Below, one piece after another: positions 1 through 6,530 of a stretch of DNA of 9,243 nucleotides. A program made the translations under genes and the position numbers. The stretch comes from Opitutales bacterium. GTDB lineage: Bacteria > Verrucomicrobiota > Verrucomicrobiia > Opitutales > Oceanipulchritudinaceae. The notes beneath the pieces are model-generated. The model ran no database searches and had not been told where the DNA came from. It saw only the letters and a program-made list of their open reading frames with translations. Positions within the stretch are counted from its first letter, which is position 1. Each line of letters opens with the position of its first letter. The DNA lies in contig SKLD01000561.1 in assembly GCA_007123395.1 (NCBI GenBank), positions 1 to 9,243 on the forward strand. Direction: 5' to 3'.

Positions 1-8
1 AAACCGAA

Positions 9-107
9 GCGACCCGGGGGAGAGTCGCCCGGAGCGGCCGTAGCGCATAAAGGAACCGCCGCCTTCAGCCGGTTCCGGCGCGGTGCGGCGGCAAAGCGAA
101 CGCACCG
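9..107. repeat. Three successive inverted repeats downstream of feoB
   Basis: Three dyads lie in a row in the non-coding left end. GCGAC (9-13) pairs with GTCGC (24-28). GGAACCG (52-58) pairs with CGGTTCC (70-76). CGGTGCG (81-87) pairs with CGCACCG (101-107). Read on the minus strand, the direction of feoB, the middle hairpin is followed by TTTATG, so it could be a weak intrinsic terminator for feoAB; the T-run is short. The other two have no T-tract. No coding sequence or known RNA family was recognised in 1-141. A structured RNA that continues left of the window is possible but unsupported. Confidence 0.5.
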
Positions 108-141
108 TAATTCCGCTAGCCGCATGGACGCATGCCGCGGA

Positions 142-2133
142 TCAAAGAAATCGGATGCCAACCTGATAGGTTATCCATGCCGCCGTATACGCCAAAACCG
201 TCATGTAGGCGAACTGCAGCACGGCCCATTTCCATGAGCCGGTTTCCCGGCGGGTAACGACTTGGGTCGGCAGGCATTGCATCGCGAGGACGAAAAAGAC
301 CAACAAACTCAGCCCGGCGGCCGGATCGACCGCGTCACGCAGGCGCTCGGCGACGCCCTTTAGATCCTCCCCGCCCTCCTCGCCCATGCCCTGCAACACC
401 GCCAAAGTGGCTGCAATCACTTCGCGGGCGGCAAAGGATGCAAGTACGCCCACCGTTATCTGCCAGTCGAAACCCAAGGGTGCAAAGAGCGGTTGCAGCG
501 TCTGGCCCAAGCGCCCCGCCATGGAATGCTCCAATTGCCAAACAGCAAAGAGGTTTTCGGCTTCATCCGCCTCCCCGACTGCTTCCAATGCTTGCAACTG
601 ATGCACCTGCTCCTCGCTGAGCTGTCCGATTTCCATTTGTGGAAAAGTGGCCAGCGCCCACAGAACGACAATGATCAGGAGGATGACCCCCGCAACCTGG
701 CGAAGGAAAAGCATGCCACGGTCGAAGGCGGTCCAGAGCGCCGTGCGGAGACTGGGCAGTCTATAGTCAGGCAACTCGATCAGCAGGGGCTGGGCTTCTC
801 CTCTTAAGAGCGTTTTTTTGAAGACCCAAGCCATACAAAAAGCAGCTATAAGCCCAAGGAAATAGGCTCCTGTAAAAATCAAACCGGCCATCACCGGCCG
901 ATCCGCAAACAGCATCGCCGTGACCATGACATAGACCGGAATCCTCGCCGAACAGGAGAGCAAGGGAAGGACTAGGATCGTCACCAGCCGGTCGCGGGGA
1001 TTTTCCACTATCCGCGTGCCCATGATGGCTGGAATGGCGCATGCATGGGCTGAAAGCATGGGGACAAAAGCCCGTCCCGGGAGGCCCGTCTTCACCATCC
1101 AACGATCCACGACAAAAGCCGCCCGCGCGAGGTAACCCGTATCTTCCAGCAGAGCGATGAGAAAAAACAATAAACAAATCTGCGGCAAAAAAACGACCGT
1201 TCCCGCCACACCCGTGATGATTCCATCGACAAGGAAACTGCTCAGCAAGCCCTCCGCCAGAAAGGTGCCCATGGTGTTCGAGAGGAACGCAAAAAACGCC
1301 TCAATCCATTCCATCGGCGCTTGTGCCAAAACAAAGAGCGTCTGGAACAATCCCGCCATAACGAGGAGAAAAAGACCCAAGCCCCAAACAGGATGCGTTG
1401 TCCAGCGATCCACCCGAAAACTGGTCTCATTGGAAGGATGTGCTTGGTCACTGCGGCAGGCTTTGCGGGACAAAGTTTCGGCCCAGGCAAAGCGGGCGGC
1501 ATGCGGACAACCGTCGCACACATCGCAAAGCACCGCTCTCTCCGGACACGCACCCGCACAAGGATTGGGTTCGGCAATCAGTCGCTGCTTCAATTGCAAC
1601 ACCCCCTCGCCAGTGCGGGCGGATACCGGAACGACCGTTTGCGCCAACTCGGATTCGAGGCAAGCACGGTCAATCTGCATCCGTTGCTTGTTTGCGACAT
1701 CCATCATGTTTAGCGCGATCAGGAAGGATGGCACGCGTTCACATAACTGCGCAGCCAGACAAAGCCCACGTTCCATGCGCGTCGCATCGACAACTAAAAC
1801 CACCTGCGTCGGCACCGCGTCCGCATCCATGATATGCTGCAGATATTCCGAGGCGACGCGCTCATCCGCACCGTTGCCATACAAGCTGTAAAGGCCTGGA
1901 AGGTCCACCCATTCCCACAGTGCGCCGTCAATTTCCAGCCGGGCGATGCGTACCTCCACGGTCGTTCCCGGATAGTTTGCGGTCTTCGCCCGCAATCCTG
2001 TCAGCCGATTAAAAAGGGTGGTTTTTCCGGCATTCGGATTCCCGAAAAAAATCACCCTGCACCGGAGCTGTCTTTCAGAGCCAATGCCGGACAAACGAGA
2101 CGCCGCTGCTTTGGGTTTCAAACGCGCAATCAT
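142..2133 (-). CDS. feoB: FeoB, ferrous iron transporter with N-terminal GTPase domain
   Basis: This is the inner-membrane Fe(II) uptake protein, 663 aa, shorter than the 773-aa E. coli protein but within the family range. The N-terminal G domain shows G1 GNPNAGKT (31-38), the switch region NYPGTTVEV (53-61), G3 DLPG (77-80), G4 NMMD (142-145) and a G5-like SAR (171-173). The membrane part from about residue 250 has the family core EDTGYLARAAFVVDR (330-344), then SAHACAIPAI (361-370) and LLSCSARIPVY (391-401), with the usual membrane cysteines C365 and C394. It ends in a typical hydrophobic segment. Between the G domain and the membrane part is a cysteine-rich insert, C192, C196, C203, C206, C209, followed by H211, which may bind metal. 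The ATG overlaps the feoA stop by 4 bases, so the two are probably translationally coupled. There is no frameshift. Identification is secure. Confidence 0.97.
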   Translation of the reverse strand: MIARLKPKAAASRLSGIGSERQLRCRVIFFGNPNAGKTTLFNRLTGLRAKTANYPGTTVEVRIARLEIDGALWEWVDLPGLYSLYGNGADERVASEYLQHIMDADAVPTQVVLVVDATRMERGLCLAAQLCERVPSFLIALNMMDVANKQRMQIDRACLESELAQTVVPVSARTGEGVLQLKQRLIAEPNPCAGACPERAVLCDVCDGCPHAARFAWAETLSRKACRSDQAHPSNETSFRVDRWTTHPVWGLGLFLLVMAGLFQTLFVLAQAPMEWIEAFFAFLSNTMGTFLAEGLLSSFLVDGIITGVAGTVVFLPQICLLFFLIALLEDTGYLARAAFVVDRWMVKTGLPGRAFVPMLSAHACAIPAIMGTRIVENPRDRLVTILVLPLLSCSARIPVYVMVTAMLFADRPVMAGLIFTGAYFLGLIAAFCMAWVFKKTLLRGEAQPLLIELPDYRLPSLRTALWTAFDRGMLFLRQVAGVILLIIVVLWALATFPQMEIGQLSEEQVHQLQALEAVGEADEAENLFAVWQLEHSMAGRLGQTLQPLFAPLGFDWQITVGVLASFAAREVIAATLAVLQGMGEEGGEDLKGVAERLRDAVDPAAGLSLLVFFVLAMQCLPTQVVTRRETGSWKWAVLQFAYMTVLAYTAAWITYQVGIRFL

Positions 2134-2381
2134 GTGCTGACCTTCACAGCCGCCGCCAAATCCTCATGGATGCCCACACAAGTGGAACCGCTCCGCACAA
2201 TCATTCGCCGCCCCGTCCGCAGCACCTCCACCCTGCGCCCCGGGCACAATCCCAACCCGGCAAGTCGAGTGTAGTCCTCCGTCGAAACATTTACAGCATT
2301 GATTGTCACCCTCTCGCCCACGCCAAGTTCTTGAAGCGTGCGGCAAATTAGCGATTTCTGCACCTGGTTTGGAGTGGTCAT
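2130..2381 (-). CDS. feoA: FeoA, small SH3-like partner of FeoB
   Basis: This 83-aa protein matches FeoA, the small cytosolic SH3-like subunit that associates with FeoB and is needed for efficient ferrous iron uptake. The sequence has the family layout: a short N-terminal part ending in LQELGVGERVTI (17-28), then LAGLGLCPGRRVEVLRTG (40-57), and a final strand around VGIHEDLAAAVKV (69-81). A slightly purine-rich AAAGAG lies just upstream of the ATG on the minus strand, one of the few SD-like elements in the window. Its stop overlaps the start of feoB (ATGA), the usual feoAB operon order. The upstream region carries repeated ATGAGA-type motifs that may be operator sites. Confidence 0.93.
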   Translation of the reverse strand: MTTPNQVQKSLICRTLQELGVGERVTINAVNVSTEDYTRLAGLGLCPGRRVEVLRTGRRMIVRSGSTCVGIHEDLAAAVKVST

Positions 2382-2404
2382 GCTCTTTGTTGCGAACGAA
2401 ACCC

Positions 2405-2487
2405 AATCTCATTAAAGACCGCGGGGGAGACGACTTATTACGGAGATTGCCCGTCATTTATAAGCGAATCTCATGGGATCGATGAGA
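2405..2487. promoter_or_regulatory. Candidate operator cluster upstream of feoAB
   Basis: AATCTCAT occurs twice in direct orientation (2405-2412 and 2467-2474). The inverted form GAGATT lies at 2443-2448. TCTCAT (2469-2474) forms a 19-bp dyad with ATGAGA (2482-2487) around a 7-base spacer. The sites surround the AT-rich TTTATAA core, where a feoAB promoter would be expected. They do not match the classical Fur box or the DtxR/IdeR box, so the regulator is unknown. The repeats are read directly; the operator role is inferred. Confidence 0.35.
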
Positions 2488-2569
2488 AAATCCATCCCGA
2501 ATGCACCGGCCACAAGCCGCGCAACAAGCATTGCCCGACATTGCCGGGAGTAAAAACCCTTTCTTTTGA

Positions 2570-2602
2570 GACGGTAAAACCGCTGCAAACCAGCAAACCG
2601 TT
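2570..2602 (+). other. Stem-loop in the thiE leader region
   Basis: ACGGT (2571-2575) pairs with ACCGT (2597-2601), extendable by one G-U pair. Inside it GCTG (2582-2585) pairs with CAGC (2591-2594) around a five-base loop. An alternative smaller hairpin, CGGT-AAA-ACCG, shares the left arm. The structure lies about 90 bases before the thiE ATG. It lacks TPP riboswitch core motifs and a T-tract. Function unknown; it may be chance. Confidence 0.3.
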
Positions 2603-2691
2603 ATTCCACGGATCTCCGGACACCCGTCAAATCCAGTCGTCCCGGCCCTCGACGCTTGACGCCCTCCCCGGCACCGCGTGCCTTCGGGAGC

Positions 2692-3336
2692 ATGGCCGAT
2701 CTGCGGCAAGCGACACTCTACGGGATTCTTGATACCGGCTACACGCCCCGCGCGCGCTGGCAGGAGACCGCGCGCGCCCTGCTCGAAGGGGGCGTGGGCA
2801 TCCTCCAAGTCCGCGCTAAAGGCGCCCCTCCGGCGGAGGTCGAGGCCCTCGCGCGCGAGGTCCTGCCGCTCTGCGCACGGGCCGGTGTGCCGCTCATCGT
2901 CAACGACCACATCGACGTCGCGGCCCGCCTGACGAGCGCGGGCGCGCATGTGGGCCAGGACGACATCAGCCCCGCCGAAGCCCGCGCGGTTCTCGGGCCG
3001 GGCCGCATTCTGGGACTCTCCACGCACTCCCCCGCGCAGATCGCGGGCGCTCTGGAGAACGCCCGCTACCTTGACTATTTTGCCGTCGGCCCCGTCTTCG
3101 CAACGCCGACCAAGCCGACCTACGAGCCCGTCGGCCTCGACCTCGTCGCGCACGCCGCCTCGCTCTCGCCCCCACTCCCCTTTTTCTGCATCGGCGGCAT
3201 CAAACTGCACAATGTGGAGCAGGTTCTCGCCGCCGGGGCACGCCGCGTCGTCGTCGTCTCCGGTCTTCTTCTGGCGGAAGATCCCGCCAAGGCCGCACGT
3301 GCATTTCGCCGCACAATCGAGGCGGCGGAGCCATGA
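2692..3336 (+). CDS. thiE: Thiamine phosphate synthase
   Basis: ThiE joins HMP pyrophosphate and the thiazole phosphate to give thiamine monophosphate, in the cytosol. The 214-aa product has the usual length and TIM-barrel motif order: LQVRAKG (38-44), the phosphate and metal site IVNDHIDVA (69-77), HVGQDD (86-91), GLSTHS (108-113), YFAVGPVFATPTK (129-141) and the phosphate-binding FCIGGI (165-170). Likely ligand residues Q39, R41, K43, N71, D72, S110, T140 and K141 are all present. I chose the ATG at 2692; the frame is open back to a TTG at 2656, but that would add 12 residues that look unlike the family. A GGGAG precedes the ATG by one base, too close for a standard SD. No other thi gene is in the window. 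Confidence 0.93.
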   Translation: MADLRQATLYGILDTGYTPRARWQETARALLEGGVGILQVRAKGAPPAEVEALAREVLPLCARAGVPLIVNDHIDVAARLTSAGAHVGQDDISPAEARAVLGPGRILGLSTHSPAQIAGALENARYLDYFAVGPVFATPTKPTYEPVGLDLVAHAASLSPPLPFFCIGGIKLHNVEQVLAAGARRVVVVSGLLLAEDPAKAARAFRRTIEAAEP

Positions 3337-3384
3337 GGATTCACCTTGCTGATCTTGGCCCGTCCTCCGTCTCAACTTTTCGCG

Positions 3385-3401
3385 ACCGCAAGCGGTTTTT
3401 T
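3385..3401 (+). terminator. Possible weak intrinsic terminator after thiE
   Basis: ACCG (3385-3388) pairs with CGGT (3393-3396) around the loop CAAG, and six T residues run from 3396 to 3401. The stem is only four base pairs, so termination would be partial at best. It lies about 50 bases after the thiE stop and about 35 before the next gene. Confidence 0.35.
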
Positions 3402-3435
3402 GGGGATTGCGGAAAAGCAGCACCTTTATAAGCCG

Positions 3436-4938
3436 ATGGGGATGGATACTCGAAAGGCACTCAGCGAATTGCTGGCGCACCAGAAACGGATCGACCGCCT
3501 CTCGGCTGCGGCGGGCATACTTTTTTGGGACGAACAGGTGAACCTGCCTCCGGGCAGCGCCGCGTTTCGCGCCGAGCAAAACGGCTATTATGCAGAGCTT
3601 CTGCACCGCGAAAGCACCCTGCCGGAAGTCGGGCAATGGCTGGACACGCTCGAGGCGGATCGGGACTCTCTCTCCGACGACGAGCGGGTCATCGTGAAGG
3701 AGGCACGGCGGGAGTATGACCGCGAGGTGAAGCTTCCGGGAGAATTTGTCGCGCGGCGGTCGAAGGCACGCAGCGAGTCGTTTCACGCGTGGGTCGAGGC
3801 GCGGAAGAAGAACGATTTCGCTTCCTTTGCCCCGCACCTGCGGAAGGCGCTCGATTTTTCGAGGGAGGAAGCGGAATACCAAGACGCGGAAGACGCTTAC
3901 GATTTTTTCGTCGATGTCTATGACCCGGGCATGTCGACGGCGGTTATCGATCCGCTCTTTGCGAAGCTGAGCGAAGGCCTCCGCCCTATACTCGACACCA
4001 TCCTTTCGGCGGAAGACACAACCCCGCCGGACCTTTTCCGCGGTTTTCCCGTGGACGGGCAGGAGGCGTTTCTCCGCGAGGTCGTAGCGGCCTTCGGCTT
4101 TGATTTCAATGTCGGTCGGCTCGACCGGGCGGTCCACCCCTTTTGCGGGGGGCATCCCCTCGACACGCGCATGACGACGCGCTACGATCCCGACAATCCG
4201 CTCGACTCGCTCTCCAGCGCGATGCACGAGACGGGCCACGCCCTCTACGAGCAGGGCTTGCCGACAGACTATCCCGGCACCGCTCTTTCGCACGCGGCGG
4301 GCATGGCGGCGCATGAGTCGCAGAGCCGTATCTGGGAGAACCAGGTGGGCCGAGGCCGTCCGTTCTGGAGGCACTGGGAGCCCCGCTACCGCGCGTTCTT
4401 CAAAGAGCAGCTTGCCAAGGTGGACTCCGACCAGCTCTACCGGGCAATCAACCGCGTGGCGGTCACGCCCATCCGGGTGGATGCCGACGAGGTGACCTAC
4501 AACCTGCACATCATCTTGCGCTACGGTCTCGAACGCGACCTCTTCGCGGGCCGCGTCGCCATCGGGGATCTGCCGGAAGCATGGAACGAACGCTCGCGCG
4601 ACCTCCTCGGGTTTACGCCTGCTTCGGACACGGAGGGCTGCCTTCAGGACGTGCACTGGTGCGAAGGTATGTTCGGCTACTTCCCCAGTTACACACTGGG
4701 CAACCTGCTTGCCGCGCAATTGTGGTATGCCGCGAAGGACACCCTTCCGGATTTAGAAGAGGACTTCGGGCGCGGCGATTATACGCGTCTGCTCGGGTGG
4801 TTGCGTGAAAACGTGCACAGCAAGGCCCGCCGCGAGAACGCCAACGGCCTCGCCGAGCGCGCGACCGGACGACCGCTCGGGACGGAAGCCCTCCTGCGCT
4901 ACCTTCGCGAACGCTATTTGCCGCTTTACACGACCTGA
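3436..4938 (+). CDS. M32-family metallocarboxypeptidase (carboxypeptidase Taq type)
   Basis: This is a 500-aa cytosolic zinc or cobalt carboxypeptidase that removes C-terminal residues from peptides, with broad specificity in characterised members. The catalytic HEXXH motif is HETGH (264-268) in SSAMHETGHALYEQGLP. The third metal ligand is E294 in AAHESQSRIWEN, exactly 30 residues after the first His, as in Pyrococcus furiosus carboxypeptidase. Other family blocks are LFWDEQVNLPPG, HPFCGGHPLDTRMTTRYD, EVTYNLHIILRYGLERDL and FPSYTLGNLLAAQLW. The ATG at 3436 gives the normal family length; a second ATG at 3442 is nearly equal. A TTG at 3346 would add 30 unconserved residues and is disfavoured. 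There is no SD in front. No signal peptide is seen. The stop lies 26 bases before the next gene, so co-transcription is likely. Confidence 0.95.
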   Translation: MGMDTRKALSELLAHQKRIDRLSAAAGILFWDEQVNLPPGSAAFRAEQNGYYAELLHRESTLPEVGQWLDTLEADRDSLSDDERVIVKEARREYDREVKLPGEFVARRSKARSESFHAWVEARKKNDFASFAPHLRKALDFSREEAEYQDAEDAYDFFVDVYDPGMSTAVIDPLFAKLSEGLRPILDTILSAEDTTPPDLFRGFPVDGQEAFLREVVAAFGFDFNVGRLDRAVHPFCGGHPLDTRMTTRYDPDNPLDSLSSAMHETGHALYEQGLPTDYPGTALSHAAGMAAHESQSRIWENQVGRGRPFWRHWEPRYRAFFKEQLAKVDSDQLYRAINRVAVTPIRVDADEVTYNLHIILRYGLERDLFAGRVAIGDLPEAWNERSRDLLGFTPASDTEGCLQDVHWCEGMFGYFPSYTLGNLLAAQLWYAAKDTLPDLEEDFGRGDYTRLLGWLRENVHSKARRENANGLAERATGRPLGTEALLRYLRERYLPLYTT

Positions 4939-4964
4939 GGCGGGCGGTTTAGATTTCTCTCCTT

Positions 4965-6449
4965 ATGTTCCGACGAACACCCTTGTTCGCGCTGGGAGCG
5001 ATCCTTCCGCTCGCCGCCGCTTCCGCCGAGGTACTCACGCAGACAAAGTACCTCTCGTTCCGGGTGCTCGACACGCGCAATCCCGGCTTCACCCAAGACA
5101 TGCGCGAGGTCTTCGAGCGGCATCCGGATCCGGGGCCCACGGCAACCTTCACCATCTCACTGCCCGAGCCCGACGAACGCCGTCGGGTGGATCTCGGCAG
5201 CGGCTTCACCCGAACGCTCCAGACCTTCAAAACAAAGTCCGGTGAGCCCTACACCAGTATCTTCGACCTCGAATCGGCGGACGACTTCGTCTACCGCGAC
5301 TTCAGCTTCGACGTGCAGCTCTTCCCCGGAGATGCCCCGCTGACCGTTGCCAACTTTATGACCTATGCGCGCCGTGGTGAATACGACCATACGATCGTGC
5401 ACCGCAGCCCGGAGCAATACGTGGTGCAAGCGGGCGGCTTCCGGTTTTCGCGACCGGAGGACAACACCGAAGCACCTCTCTGGCTCATCCAGATGATCGA
5501 CACCATTCCGATGGAATTCGAAAGACCCAATATTCCGGGCACCATCGCGATGGCCCGCCCAGCCGGGGGCAACGCTTCAAACCAGTGGTTCTTCAACATT
5601 CGCGATAATTCGGATTTGCATATTCCCCGGTTCAACAACGCTTACGCCGTATTCGGTGAAGCCACGCCCGAAGGGCTCGAAGTCCTGCAGGAAATCAACC
5701 GTATTTCCCGCTTTAACCTAGGCGGGCTCGGTGGTTCGTTCAACGCCTTCACCGAAGCACCGCTCACCCTGCCTTTTAACGTACCGGATTACACAACACA
5801 GCTAAATAGCTTCGTGGCCTTTGAGACAATATCCGTAAGCCAAGGGAATCCCGACGGTATCCAATACAGTTGGGAACCCGTCCTCGGCGACGAGGAAGAC
5901 CCGATAATCGCCGACGTGGACTCGTTTGACATCCGCTTCGAGGGCACCGACCTCGTCATTGACAATGTTGACACCGGCCAATTGTTGATCGAGGTCACCG
6001 GCACCTTCGGCGACCAGTCGCTGACCTTCCCCGTCGAGCTGTTTTCCGAGGACCCGCGGGTACGACAGTTTTTCAGCGGGCAGGCCGTCACGGTTACTCC
6101 CGGCCATACCTACGCGGTCGGGTTTCTCGGCGAGTTTAAGGCCGACCGATTCCCGTGGATCTTTCATCCGCAGCACCACTTCCTCTACGCCGCCACGGAA
6201 GCGACACAAGAACGCTATCACTTCCACGATCCGCGCCTGCAAAGCTGGATTTTCATCCGTCCGACGCGCCCGCAATATTTCTATATCCACCGCCTCGGCG
6301 AATGGCTCTTTTACGCCAACGGTAGCGGCACCGAATTCGACCCCGACAACCCGGACTTCGACGACCGATGGTTCTACCGCTTTCCAATCGTCGACGAGGA
6401 GGGCGATGAAGTCGAGCCGGGCGCATGGGTGATCGGCAACGACTTGTAG
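4965..6449 (+). CDS. Secreted cyclophilin-type peptidyl-prolyl isomerase with aromatic/His-repeat C-terminus
   Basis: This 494-aa protein should act outside the cytoplasm. Residues 1-21 form a signal peptide: basic start, hydrophobic core, ASA before E22. Residues 22-110 match no family I know. A cyclophilin domain spans about 113-290: FDVQLFPGDAPLTVANFMTYA (with a typical cyclophilin opening), then HRSPEQYVVQAGGF (146-159), GTIAMAR (192-198), NQWFFNI and YAVFG (227-231). Counterparts of human CypA R55, Q63 and F113 are kept (R147, Q155, the F in QWFF); the H126 position is Tyr, as in many bacterial members. Residues 295-390 look beta-rich. Residues 398-473 hold repeated His/aromatic units (H401, H421, H442). 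There is no PEP-CTERM anchor at the end, so it is not an evident exosortase substrate. No SD precedes the ATG; the leader is pyrimidine-rich. Its neighbour downstream is the exosortase gene. Confidence 0.85.
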   Translation: MFRRTPLFALGAILPLAAASAEVLTQTKYLSFRVLDTRNPGFTQDMREVFERHPDPGPTATFTISLPEPDERRRVDLGSGFTRTLQTFKTKSGEPYTSIFDLESADDFVYRDFSFDVQLFPGDAPLTVANFMTYARRGEYDHTIVHRSPEQYVVQAGGFRFSRPEDNTEAPLWLIQMIDTIPMEFERPNIPGTIAMARPAGGNASNQWFFNIRDNSDLHIPRFNNAYAVFGEATPEGLEVLQEINRISRFNLGGLGGSFNAFTEAPLTLPFNVPDYTTQLNSFVAFETISVSQGNPDGIQYSWEPVLGDEEDPIIADVDSFDIRFEGTDLVIDNVDTGQLLIEVTGTFGDQSLTFPVELFSEDPRVRQFFSGQAVTVTPGHTYAVGFLGEFKADRFPWIFHPQHHFLYAATEATQERYHFHDPRLQSWIFIRPTRPQYFYIHRLGEWLFYANGSGTEFDPDNPDFDDRWFYRFPIVDEEGDEVEPGAWVIGNDL

Positions 6450-6504
6450 CGCACACCGGCGGGGGCTTCCACGGCAAAAGTATCTCTTTCGTGGAATAGC
6501 GCAC
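6447..6504 (+). repeat. Direct repeat flanking a bulged hairpin between cyclophilin and exosortase genes
   Basis: TAGCGCAC occurs at 6447-6454, where its first three bases are the cyclophilin stop codon, and again at 6497-6504. Between them TTCCACG (6467-6473) pairs with CGTGGAA (6490-6496), and AAAG (6477-6480) pairs with CTTT (6486-6489) around the loop TATCT. This gives an 11-bp stem with one three-base bulge. No T-tract follows, so it is not a standard terminator. It could protect or process mRNA, bind a protein, or be a remnant of a small mobile repeat. Confidence 0.55.
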
Positions 6505-6530
6505 CCCGTCCGCCCTCCGATCTTCCGGAC

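Larger units (their letters stand above)
2382..2691. other. Divergent intergenic region between feoA and thiE
   Basis: These 310 bases separate the minus-strand feo operon from the plus-strand genes and must hold the feoAB promoter and probably one for thiE. I see no credible gene. The AT-rich core TTTATAAG (2457-2464) reads CTTATAAA on the minus strand, a possible -10 element for feoAB, though no good -35 lies at the right distance. Repeated AATCTCAT and ATGAGA motifs fill 2405-2487. ATTGCCCG occurs at 2446-2453 and again at 2530-2537. A stem-loop lies at 2570-2602. No TPP riboswitch signature (CUGAGA, ACCUGAUC) was found ahead of thiE. Confidence 0.6.

Noticed and set aside
1157..1891. A 244-codon plus-strand frame opposite feoB
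   Set aside because: It has no family motif, and feoB is complete and conserved throughout this stretch.
2550..2580. TTTTGAGACGG as a possible TPP riboswitch core
   Set aside because: It only loosely resembles CUGAGA, and the second conserved block and the helix arrangement are missing.
3346..3435. Upstream TTG start for the M32 carboxypeptidase
   Set aside because: It adds 30 residues with no family similarity, overlaps the possible thiE terminator, and the ATG at 3436 already gives the usual length.
2458..4719. A 753-codon open frame on the minus strand opposite thiE and the M32 peptidase gene
   Set aside because: The translation is Arg/Val/Ala-rich without recognisable motifs and lies exactly antisense to two strongly supported genes. 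GC-rich codon bias explains the absence of stops.
6387..6449. A possible PEP-CTERM-like sorting signal at the end of the cyclophilin
   Set aside because: The last 20 residues are acidic and lack the hydrophobic helix and basic tail that define such signals.
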